Positions 17,283-24,556 of a stretch of 64,000 nt of DNA are shown piece after piece. The position numbers and the translations under genes were made by a program. The notes beneath the pieces are model-generated. The model was given only the letters and a program-made list of their open reading frames with translations. It had not been told where the DNA came from and made no database searches. Positions within the stretch are counted from its first letter, which is position 1, and every line of letters begins with the position of its first letter. This DNA comes from DATJPR01 sp963843525 (GTDB taxonomy: Bacteria > Bacteroidota > Ignavibacteria > UBA10030 > UBA6906): the NCBI GenBank assembly GCA_963843525.1, contig CAWJKM010000003.1, forward strand, positions 682,001-746,000. Direction: 5' to 3'.

Positions 17283-18164
17283 TCAGCTCATGAAGTCGTT
17301 CTTCCGCTTCAGCAGTCCTTTGACTTTCCAGTCCTGCACTTCGAACCATTGCGGGGTCGTAGAGGTCTGGACAGTATAATTCCCCTTCCCTGCGAAGAAT
17401 CGGATATCCGTTCCATTAATGGTCACCGTAGCGGCCAGCGGCGATGCCGGGCTGTAGGCCGTGTCGATGAACCCGTCCGCAGTGAATCCCCCGAGGGAGC
17501 CGAGCAACTGGTCCACCGATGCCTGTTTCACTCTTGAGCCATCGAGTGTCCACCCGCTATCTGCTCGCGCCAGGGTAAATGTTGTGTCGCCGTAGGTGAA
17601 TTTCACGGAGGCCACTTCGTTCTGAGGCACGCGCAGGATTGCCTTGTCGCGCCAATCCTGGGCCGATCGTGAGAACATGTACCCGAACATTCCGTCAGCG
17701 AGAATGACATCGTTCGAATTCGAAATTCGGGCGTACGTTTCGCTATAGGAGCTGCTCGGCTTGCCGACAAAGAATGAAGCCAGAAGGGTGTTCCCTGCAA
17801 GAACCCGTACCAACGTTCCCGTCGAGTCCACCTGAAAGAGTGAAAAACGCGCCGGGTTGGATGAGACGATATTTTTCACCGCGATCGAACGGGCTTTCGC
17901 GATGGCGCTCAGGACAGAAGTCTGATCGGCACGGTAGCGGATGGGAGATTCGAGCATCCACGAACCATTATCGTTCTGGAGAGTGACATCTCCTTCCCGG
18001 GAGTGGATTTCCAATCGATTCACAGCAGCCGAATCGAATGAGAGAAGCATCGTTCCGCTGGTGTCGCTGCTGCTTGACTCTCCCGGTCGCTGCAGCACAT
18101 AGACCGCAATTCCGACAAGAACGATAAGGACGGCAATGAGTGTCCAGGTTGAGCGGGACATCAT
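17283..18164 (-). CDS. DUF4340-domain membrane-anchored protein of a Gld-type ABC system
   Basis: 293 residues. N-terminal membrane anchor (TWTLIAVLIVLVGIAVYVL), then a periplasmic part with two DUF4340-like halves: VNRLEIHSREGDVTLQNDNG and, later, VASVKFTYGDTTFTLARADSG. WRDKAILRVPQNEVASVKF is a typical family stretch between them. The gene is last in an operon with genes for GldA-, GldF- and GldG-like proteins. DUF4340 proteins regularly accompany this ABC system in Bacteroidota and other phyla. Their role is unknown; a part in envelope assembly or export is inferred from the partners. A 63-base gap separates it from the GldG-like gene. Confidence 0.8.
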   Translation of the reverse strand: MMSRSTWTLIAVLIVLVGIAVYVLQRPGESSSSDTSGTMLLSFDSAAVNRLEIHSREGDVTLQNDNGSWMLESPIRYRADQTSVLSAIAKARSIAVKNIVSSNPARFSLFQVDSTGTLVRVLAGNTLLASFFVGKPSSSYSETYARISNSNDVILADGMFGYMFSRSAQDWRDKAILRVPQNEVASVKFTYGDTTFTLARADSGWTLDGSRVKQASVDQLLGSLGGFTADGFIDTAYSPASPLAATVTINGTDIRFFAGKGNYTVQTSTTPQWFEVQDWKVKGLLKRKNDFMS

Positions 18165-18227
18165 GGAATTACCTCGCGAAGATCAGAGAAGAAATGACAA
18201 TCAGGGACCATTGCTCCGGGCGGTCGC

Positions 18228-19799
18228 TCATTGTAGCTTGCTGAGGAATCGTCGTTTCCGCCACCGGAAGAGACCGTACCCGAGAACGATGAGAGGCGGC
18301 AGAATCATGTTCGTGTATTTAAAGCCCTGCTTTGAGCCGTCGGATACCGGTTCCAGGGGAGGCTGGGCGACGTCCTTCGACCTGATGGCGATCAGGCCTG
18401 CATCATCGGCCAGGTAGTCCACCATGTTTGCGAAGAAGGTAATGTTGTCCCCGCTCGTGGAATTGTCCTTCATGAAATCCCCGTCGCCCACAACAACGAT
18501 CCGCGTCTGCGGACTCTTTGTCAGCGGCGAGGTCGTCGGCGGGAGAGCGCCTGCGGCCGTGTCGGCCGGCACCGGTTTGCCTGCATAGAAGCTGCGAAAC
18601 ACCCCGTCGACAACGACGCCGAGCGGGAGACCATTGTCCGGAAACTGATCGCGCGACCAGTGCTCCAGGGGATTAAAGGTAAAGACGCCTGTCTGTGTTC
18701 CGCTTTGCTTTGATGATCGAAACAACACCTCTCCCGACAATCCCTTTCCTGCAAGGCCGACGGTGTCGACCGAACTGCCGAAGAAGAGGATAATTCCCTG
18801 GAGGTCCTTCACCATGGCATTACCTTTGCTGAAAGCGCTGACGATGGGGAGATAGGGGAAGGGGACCTGCGAACGGAGGGAAAATCCCGCCTGCTGCTGC
18901 ATGATCGAGACATTCGCACACTGGACATCCCGGACGAGATCCGGGTTGATCTTCACACCGTAGTTTTCCAGCATATCGTCGAGCCCGGTGTCAAGCGGTC
19001 GGCCAAACTGTTGTTGAAGAGATGCTTCGATCTTGTTCAGAAGGAATCCGATCCGCCCGCCGCGCATCAGGTACTGGTCGATCTGGAATTTTGCCGGCTC
19101 GTCGAGGCGCGAGGAGGGGGCAATGACCATCAGCACCGCAATGTCGTCGGGAACCGCCTTTCCTTTGCTGACATCCACCGGCACGAGCTGGTACTGGCGC
19201 TGGAGGGCCGCTTGCGCCTGGCTCAATTCAGCGAGCTGCGGCTCGCCCTGTCCCGTCAGAAAGCCGATCTTCTTCTGCGTCTTGGTGATGAGTCGTTTGA
19301 TGGTGCTGCTGATGTCGTATTCGAGCGAACCCGTCTGTTCCATCACCGGGATGGTTTCCTTCCGGTCCTCGTACAGGAAGACGAGGCCCATGTACGCCTT
19401 CTTCACCTCCATCTTGTCCTGGTTGATCACCTGGACCTGGACCGGCGCGATGCCCTGCTGTTGGGCGTCGCGTTCGGCCTTCTCCGACGAGGGGTCGATG
19501 AATTCGAAGTCCAGATTGCCGCGCGAATAGGCCCGGTACTCGTTCAGCTCGTCGATCAACAATCGACGATTGTTGTTATACGGGGAGGGGAGGTCCTCCG
19601 TAAAATACGCGCGCACGGTGACCCGGTCGTCAAGCCCCCTCATCAGCGCTTTGCTTGCATCGGAGAGTGAGTAGAGATGATTGCGGGTAAGGTCCATCCT
19701 GCCGAACAGACGGACGGACACGAAATTGAGAACGATGAGGATAACGAAAACGAGCGCGAGGCGGAGAAGAGTCTGAGTTTTGAGTTGTCGCGTATTCAT
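18228..19799 (-). CDS. GldG-like ABC-system auxiliary membrane protein
   Basis: 523 residues from ATG 19799 (MNTRQLKTQTLLRLALVFVI). The frame runs further upstream into the permease gene, but this start puts the first transmembrane segment near the N-terminus. Topology is one N-terminal helix, a large periplasmic part and one C-terminal helix (MILPPLIVLGYGLFRWRKR). The sequence DLTRNHLYSLSDASKALM, then VRAYFTEDLPSPY, is the hallmark of GldG/ABC_transp_aux proteins. It forms a transporter with the GldF-like permease and GldA-like ATPase. In Flavobacterium these are linked to gliding and surface export, but in this wider group the cargo is unknown. Confidence 0.88.
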   Translation of the reverse strand: MNTRQLKTQTLLRLALVFVILIVLNFVSVRLFGRMDLTRNHLYSLSDASKALMRGLDDRVTVRAYFTEDLPSPYNNNRRLLIDELNEYRAYSRGNLDFEFIDPSSEKAERDAQQQGIAPVQVQVINQDKMEVKKAYMGLVFLYEDRKETIPVMEQTGSLEYDISSTIKRLITKTQKKIGFLTGQGEPQLAELSQAQAALQRQYQLVPVDVSKGKAVPDDIAVLMVIAPSSRLDEPAKFQIDQYLMRGGRIGFLLNKIEASLQQQFGRPLDTGLDDMLENYGVKINPDLVRDVQCANVSIMQQQAGFSLRSQVPFPYLPIVSAFSKGNAMVKDLQGIILFFGSSVDTVGLAGKGLSGEVLFRSSKQSGTQTGVFTFNPLEHWSRDQFPDNGLPLGVVVDGVFRSFYAGKPVPADTAAGALPPTTSPLTKSPQTRIVVVGDGDFMKDNSTSGDNITFFANMVDYLADDAGLIAIRSKDVAQPPLEPVSDGSKQGFKYTNMILPPLIVLGYGLFRWRKRRFLSKLQ

Positions 19800-19806
19800 G
19801 GCAGCG

Positions 19807-20520
19807 TCACCATTTCCTCCGTTCAAGAGAGACTGTCGCAAGCATGAGGGAGAAGCCCAGTAAGGAGACAAAATAGAGGATGTCGCGACTGTCGACGACG
19901 CCGCGGGCGATGTTGGAAAAATGGGTGTCGATGGCGAGAAACTCCAGGGTCGAGGCGAAAGAGCTGGGCAAATAGATCAACACCTTATCCAGCATGAAGA
20001 GAATGAACACCAGGAGGAACCCGATAATAAATGCCACGATCTGGTTCTCGGTCAGGCTCGAGGCCAGGAGTCCGATCGCGACGTACACGCCTCCCATCAG
20101 GAGCAATCCTGCATAGCCCGCGATAATCGGTCCGATGTCGGGCGAGCCGAGGATCATGATGGTGATGAGATACACCACCGTCGGCACAAGCGCCGCGGCC
20201 ACCAGGACCCATCCCGCCAGGAACTTCCCGAGCACGATCTCCATGTCGGTGACCGGCTTCGTAATCAGGAGTTCCAGCGTCCCGGATTTCTTCTCTTCAG
20301 CGAGCAAACGCATCGTGACCGCCGGAACAAAAAAGAGAAATACGAGGGGAACAAGTTCGAACATGACCCGCAGCGTCGCAAGGTTCATCAGGAAAAGATT
20401 GCTCGCGAAGAACCAGCCGATGATCGAAAGGAAGACGATCATGACGACATAGGCGACCGGTGAATTGAAGTAGGAACGGATCTCCCGCCGGAAGACGGGT
20501 AGAACATTCTGCACATTCAT
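19807..20520 (-). CDS. ABC transporter permease, GldF-like
   Basis: 237 residues with six hydrophobic segments. The first is SPVAYVVMIVFLSIIGWFF; FFVPAVTMRLLAEEKKSGTLELLITKPVTD is the typical ABC-2 permease stretch preceding the coupling helix, and is close to GldF and NosY. It starts 2 bases after the stop of the ATPase gene upstream, indicating tight co-translation. It forms the membrane channel of the GldA/F/G-type exporter. The 3' end contains GGAGG that may act as a distant ribosome-binding site for the gldG-like gene 7 bases downstream. Confidence 0.9.
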   Translation of the reverse strand: MNVQNVLPVFRREIRSYFNSPVAYVVMIVFLSIIGWFFASNLFLMNLATLRVMFELVPLVFLFFVPAVTMRLLAEEKKSGTLELLITKPVTDMEIVLGKFLAGWVLVAAALVPTVVYLITIMILGSPDIGPIIAGYAGLLLMGGVYVAIGLLASSLTENQIVAFIIGFLLVFILFMLDKVLIYLPSSFASTLEFLAIDTHFSNIARGVVDSRDILYFVSLLGFSLMLATVSLERRKW

Positions 20521-20522
20521 GA

Positions 20523-21464
20523 TCAGGTTGTGAGTTTGTGGAACACTTCTTCAAGGCTTGTGGTTTGCCGCTGCATACCGAGGAGCACCCATCCTTCGGC
20601 AACGGCGAGGCGGAAGACCGCCTCGCGGAGGTCTGCCCGGGGTGCCGCCTGGACATCGAACGTGAGCATGCCGTCGGCGTGGGAGAGAAGGGTGGCCGCC
20701 GTAAAATCCGGAAGACTCCGAAGGCGCACCAGGACGGCGTCGAAGGAGAGCTGTTGCGGAACCCGAAGCTCGACCACAATGCGTTCTTCTCCCTGAAACT
20801 GCCGTTGCAGGGCATCGGGCGTTCCGTCGGCAACGATCGCACCCTCATTGATGATCAGAACGCGGTCGCAGGTTGCCTGGACTTCGGAGAGGATATGAGT
20901 GGAGAGGACGACGGTCTTTGCCCGTCCGAGTTCGCGGATGAGCGCCCGGATTTCAACAATCTGGTTTGGATCCAGTCCGCTTGTCGGTTCGTCCAGGATC
21001 AATACTTCGGGATCGTGGAGCATCGCCTGGGCCAGACCCACACGCTGCCGGAAACCCTTCGAGAGTTCGCCGATATCGCGATAGCGCACTGTCGTCAACC
21101 CGCAGACGTCAATCATCTTGGCGATCCGTTGGCTTGCACTTGCTCCTTTCAGGCCGTGGAGGGACCCGGAGTATTCGAGATAGTCCGTGACCGGCATATC
21201 AAGATAGAGCGGGTTCATCTCGGGCAGGTAGCCGATCTTTCTGCGAACGTCGAGCGAGTGTTCAACGGTATCCATCCCCTCCACCTCGACGTTCCCCGAC
21301 GTGGGAGGCATGAAACACGTGATAATTTTCATTGTCGTGGTTTTTCCCGCTCCGTTGGGGCCGAGAAATCCCACGATTTCGCCCCGGTTCACGGTGAAGG
21401 AAATCCCGCGGATGGCTTCGTTCGTGCCGTAGCGTTTTGTAAGGTTGCTGACTGTGATGGACAT
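20523..21464 (-). CDS. ABC transporter ATP-binding protein, GldA-like
   Basis: 313 residues. Walker A GPNGAGKTTT, a signature LSKGFRQRVGLAQAML in place of LSGGQ, Walker B VLILDEPTSGLDP and switch STHILSEV are all intact. A C-terminal extension of about 80 residues (after DGTPDALQRQF) matches ABC-2-type exporters such as GldA/CcmA-like ATPases. It is the first gene of a four-gene minus-strand operon (ATPase, permease, GldG-like, DUF4340). It supplies energy by ATP hydrolysis. The promoter must lie in the 21465-21810 stretch, but I do not see a convincing one. Confidence 0.92.
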   Translation of the reverse strand: MSITVSNLTKRYGTNEAIRGISFTVNRGEIVGFLGPNGAGKTTTMKIITCFMPPTSGNVEVEGMDTVEHSLDVRRKIGYLPEMNPLYLDMPVTDYLEYSGSLHGLKGASASQRIAKMIDVCGLTTVRYRDIGELSKGFRQRVGLAQAMLHDPEVLILDEPTSGLDPNQIVEIRALIRELGRAKTVVLSTHILSEVQATCDRVLIINEGAIVADGTPDALQRQFQGEERIVVELRVPQQLSFDAVLVRLRSLPDFTAATLLSHADGMLTFDVQAAPRADLREAVFRLAVAEGWVLLGMQRQTTSLEEVFHKLTT

Positions 21465-21811
21465 ACGATGTAGGGCTCTGTGTGCGAGGAGGCCAGAGGA
21501 ACTGACTGATTAAGGATACGATATCTGAGTCCGGCAAAAAGATCTGCAAGAAAATTCCCGTGAATGATATATAACCACATTCCTTTTCTCCCGGTTCCCT
21601 TTGAAGGGCTTGATCTGCCGGTTCAGAAGTGAAAATATTTTAATCTGAACTGCCACAAAGGCAAGTGTCACTTCTTTCAGACAGGTGTCAACCCGTGAGG
21701 TCACTCCGGTCCGGCGAGTCAATCAATCAGAGGAAAAATATGGCAACTTTTCTGGCACGTAAAACGTATCGTGACTAAGGAGAGGGGTAAACACACGGAA
21801 AGGAGATCGCC

Positions 21812-21961
21812 ATGAGACCGCGACGCCGTTTTGCCCGACTTTCGCCCAGCGAAAGAGAATTCCTGGAAATGGTCCTTCTGGAGGAAATGGAGCGACAGAA
21901 CTGGTTTTCCGTTTCTTTCAGTGAGTTCTTTGCCTGCGAGATCCTGATCCCCCTCCAGTAA
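21812..21961 (+). CDS. Small hypothetical protein or leader peptide (49 aa)
   Basis: A 49-residue ORF with a strong ribosome-binding site (GGAAAGGAGATCGCC before the ATG), better than those of many annotated genes nearby. The product starts with an Arg-rich MRPRRRFARLSPSERE, then an acidic helix-forming EFLEMVLLEEMERQ, and ends with ACEILIPLQ. I recognise no family. It precedes an intrinsic terminator by 120 bases and nagB by 180 bases. It could be a regulatory leader peptide, a small regulator, or a chance ORF; the ribosome-binding site is the main argument for reality. Confidence 0.4.
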   Translation: MRPRRRFARLSPSEREFLEMVLLEEMERQNWFSVSFSEFFACEILIPLQ

Positions 21962-22080
21962 CCGGCATCGGGCCGGACCCGCCAATACATCCATATTGAT
22001 TTTCGAAGCCTTCTGATGTATCTTCTCGCCACGGAATCACGTCCACGGTCAGGGGCGTGCAGTTGAGAATCATTCTTGGT

Positions 22081-22118
22081 GCCTCTTTCGTCTGGTTGGG
22101 TGAAAGGGGCTTTTTTTT
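22081..22118 (+). terminator. Intrinsic terminator or attenuator directly before nagB
   Basis: A 9-bp stem GCCTCTTTC/GAAAGGGGC (one G-U pair) with a 12-base loop, followed at once by eight T and soon seven more. It ends only 23 bases before the nagB ATG, which leaves no room for a complete promoter between them. It either ends the small-ORF transcript or acts as an attenuator for nagB. Confidence 0.82.
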
Positions 22119-22141
22119 ATTTTTTTGTCCGGGAGGTCGCA

Positions 22142-22915
22142 ATGCTCGTCATTATTAAAGACAGCTATGACGCACTGGGAAAGGAAGCTGCGCAGATTGT
22201 GGTGGACCGGCTGCGAAAAAAGCCCGACCTCGTCCTCGGGCTGGCGACAGGAAGCACTCCGATCAGTCTTTATAAAGAACTCATCCGTATGCACATCGAG
22301 GAGGGGCTGGACTTCTCAAAAGTCGTGACCTTCAATCTGGATGAATACGTAGGCCTCCTGCCGACTCACGAACAGAGTTACCACCACTTCATGCGGAAGA
22401 ACCTCTTCGACAAATTGAATATTCCCGATTCGAATATTCATATTCCCGATGGCATGGCCGATGATATCGATGCCTTTTGCGAATGGTATGAAAAGAGAAT
22501 CGAGGAAATGGGAGGAATCGATCTGCAAATCCTCGGAATTGGAGCGAACGGGCACATCGCGTTCAATGAGCCCGGATCCTCTCTCGGTTCCAGAACGCGC
22601 GTGAAGACCCTGACGGAGAAGACCATCAAGGACAATGCCCGGTTTTTCCGGACGTTCGAAGAGGTACCGAAGTATGCCCTGACCATGGGGGTGGGGACGA
22701 TTATGGATTCCCGTGAACTGGTTCTCGTTGCCAATGGATCCGTCAAGGCCGAGGCGATTCGATCGGCCGTGGAGGGACCGCTCACCGGCCAATGTCCGGC
22801 ATCGGTAATCCAATTGCATCGGAAGACGTTCGTCATTGTTGACAGAGAGGCGAGCGAAAAGCTCCGGGGTTCCTATCCGGGCACATGGAAGTCTTCTTTC
22901 ACACTCGAACGATAA
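22142..22915 (+). CDS. nagB: Glucosamine-6-phosphate deaminase
   Basis: 257 residues from ATG 22142, with GGGAGG 6 bases upstream. Converts glucosamine 6-phosphate to fructose 6-phosphate and ammonia. The phosphate-binding GLATGSTP (33-40), the base Asp67 in FNLDEYVGL, and GIGANGHIAFNEPGSS (His138, Glu143) are present. Asn136 replaces the Asp141 of E. coli, as in Bacillus-type NagB, so this is a normal variant. The length and complete catalytic loop indicate an active single-domain enzyme, unlike the second NagB-like protein at 31126. It is followed after 10 bases by the GlmU-like gene and preceded by the terminator/attenuator. Confidence 0.95.
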   Translation: MLVIIKDSYDALGKEAAQIVVDRLRKKPDLVLGLATGSTPISLYKELIRMHIEEGLDFSKVVTFNLDEYVGLLPTHEQSYHHFMRKNLFDKLNIPDSNIHIPDGMADDIDAFCEWYEKRIEEMGGIDLQILGIGANGHIAFNEPGSSLGSRTRVKTLTEKTIKDNARFFRTFEEVPKYALTMGVGTIMDSRELVLVANGSVKAEAIRSAVEGPLTGQCPASVIQLHRKTFVIVDREASEKLRGSYPGTWKSSFTLER

Positions 22916-22925
22916 CGGGGCACCC

Positions 22926-24194
22926 ATGGCCGAAAGCATATGCCTTTTCGAAGACGACCTCTTTGGCAATCTCCTTCCTCTTGTGTATTTCCGGCCTGTC
23001 TACGATCTCCGTTGCGGGATGTCGACTCTGCGGGAAAAGATCGTCCGGTCATACCCCGGAGTTGCCGTCAGGCTGCACTGCCGTTCGTCCCTCACTGACC
23101 TCGTCCGGGAGGAGAATCCCGGAGTACCGGTGAATACTGCAGGCTCCCGCCGCTGCCTGTACATCAATGGACGCCTTCTTGCAGAGGGTTCGCTTGCAAA
23201 AAAGCTGACACTCAAGGGGGGAGACGTCGCATACATGCAGGGGGAGACTGTGGTTGCCGTCAGGGTGAGTGAGCGAAACCTCGGGATGCTCGAGAGCGTA
23301 CTCCTCTCCGGCCCCCTCTCTGCCAGCCACGTCGCTTCACTTCCGAAAGAGGAGGTCGAGGAAAAACTGGTCCGGTATCCGTGGGACCTGATTACAGAGA
23401 ATGGGAACCAGCTCGTTGCGGATTTCAAGATTCTCGCAGGGAAGAGACAGCGGTTCAAAGGCAGGGTGTATCCGGGAGCACACCTGGTGGGCAAAAAAGA
23501 TATTCTTGTCGAGGCCGGGGCCAGGGTGAAGCCGGGCGTAGTACTCGACGCGGAGAACGGCCCGATTTTCATCAGCAGATATGCCACCATCTTCCCCAAT
23601 GCGATGGTGGAAGGACCGGTCTTTGTCGGTGCAGGGAGTCTGATCAAGGCCGGGGCGAAGATCTACGAGAATACCAGCATCGGCGAAGTGTGCAAGGTGG
23701 GGGGTGAGGTGGAAGCGTCGATCATCCATTCCCATTCCAACAAGCAACATGATGGATTTCTCGGACACTCGTATCTCGCAAAGTGGGTGAACCTCGGGGC
23801 GGATACGAACAATAGTGACCTCAAGAACGATTATGGAAGTATCAGGGTGGTGATCAACGGGAAGACCGTTGACAGCGGTTCCATGTTTGTCGGGTTGACG
23901 ATGGGGGATCACTCGAAGAGCGGCATCAATACGATGTTCAATACGGGGACGGTGGTCGGGGTTTCCTGTAACGTGTACGGTTCCGATTTCCCTCCCAAAT
24001 ACATTCCGTCGTTTTGCTGGGGCGGTGCGCAGTCGCTCTCTGTCTACGATCTTGAGAAGAGCATAGAGGTTGCCCGGCGCGTCATGGCCCGCCGCAAACG
24101 GGTGATGACGGAAGCCGAGGTGGCGATGTTCCGCGAGGTGTTTGATATCACGAAATCCGACCGGGAACGGGTCACCGCGCGGGCGACGGCATAG
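22926..24194 (+). CDS. GlmU-like sugar nucleotidyl/acyltransferase with left-handed beta-helix
   Basis: 422 residues from ATG 22926 (MAESICLFEDDLFGNLLPL). Residues 1 to about 190 form a diverged nucleotidyltransferase-like part (LVYFRPVYDLRCGMSTLREK) as in the Bacteroidota putative sugar nucleotidyl transferases. From about 195 to 390 there is a hexapeptide left-handed beta-helix (VEAGARVKPGVVLDAENGP, FVGAGSLIKAGAKIYENTSI) with ADTNNSDLKNDYG, characteristic of this family. The classical nucleotide-binding GxGTRM loop is not visible, so uridylyltransferase activity is doubtful. It probably acts on hexosamine phosphates or nucleotide sugars beside NagB. The start lies 10 bases after nagB, so they are co-transcribed. 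Confidence 0.82.
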   Translation: MAESICLFEDDLFGNLLPLVYFRPVYDLRCGMSTLREKIVRSYPGVAVRLHCRSSLTDLVREENPGVPVNTAGSRRCLYINGRLLAEGSLAKKLTLKGGDVAYMQGETVVAVRVSERNLGMLESVLLSGPLSASHVASLPKEEVEEKLVRYPWDLITENGNQLVADFKILAGKRQRFKGRVYPGAHLVGKKDILVEAGARVKPGVVLDAENGPIFISRYATIFPNAMVEGPVFVGAGSLIKAGAKIYENTSIGEVCKVGGEVEASIIHSHSNKQHDGFLGHSYLAKWVNLGADTNNSDLKNDYGSIRVVINGKTVDSGSMFVGLTMGDHSKSGINTMFNTGTVVGVSCNVYGSDFPPKYIPSFCWGGAQSLSVYDLEKSIEVARRVMARRKRVMTEAEVAMFREVFDITKSDRERVTARATA

Positions 24195-24556
24195 AATTGG
24201 GAGTAGGACCCGCAGCTGCTCTCTGCAAAGCCGGCCCTTTCAGCCGGCTTTGCCATGCGAGCGTGTCGATGACGTTACCATTACCGTGCCAGAATGACTC
24301 GCCTGAAGAGATAACAATTCCATAATTTGCATTTGCCAGTTGTGCTTCGTATTCTATGTGCACTTCGTTGTGTCCCCCTTCCCCGATCGGCTTCCGTGTC
24401 GGGACACGGCGCGCGTTCAAGGCTGGCAGCGATGTCGTCTATGAAGATGGAGGGAGAGCCAATGCGCGAGAAAAAAGTTCTTTCCATACAGTCCTGAGTC
24501 AAGTTCTCCAGGTAGTAGCTTCTTTCCGCACCAACAATCCAATGAGAGGAATAAGC
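24195..24556. other. 362-base intergenic region with a strong hairpin
   Basis: Just after the GlmU-like gene is a perfect 11-bp inverted repeat GCAAAGCCGGC (24225-24235)/GCCGGCTTTGC (24243-24253) with a 7-base loop. It has no T-run, so it may be a weak terminator or an RNA 3' end stabiliser. The rest (24254-24556) should contain the promoter of the T9SS cargo gene; I see no clear consensus. A GAGAGGA ribosome-binding site lies 6 bases before ATG 24557. Confidence 0.55.

Larger units (their letters stand above)
21465..22141. other. 677-base intergenic region between divergent operons
   Basis: It separates the minus-strand Gld-type operon from nagB. Inside it are a dyad GTTCAG (21621-21626)/CTGAAC (21645-21650) around an AT-rich centre, which could be an operator. 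There is also a 13-codon mini-ORF at 21740-21778 behind AGAGGAAAAAT, a 49-residue ORF at 21812 behind AAAGGAGA, and a terminator at 22081. A long-range pair ATACATC/GATGTAT lies between the 49-residue ORF and the terminator. No RNA family is recognised. Confidence 0.6.

Noticed and set aside
21740..21778. 12-residue mini-ORF behind AGAGGAAAAAT
   Set aside because: Too short to support as a gene on its own; mentioned only as a possible part of the nagB leader.
24225..24253. Rho-independent terminator after the GlmU-like gene
   Set aside because: The 11-bp hairpin is perfect but lacks a T-run on either strand, so it is recorded only as a hairpin.
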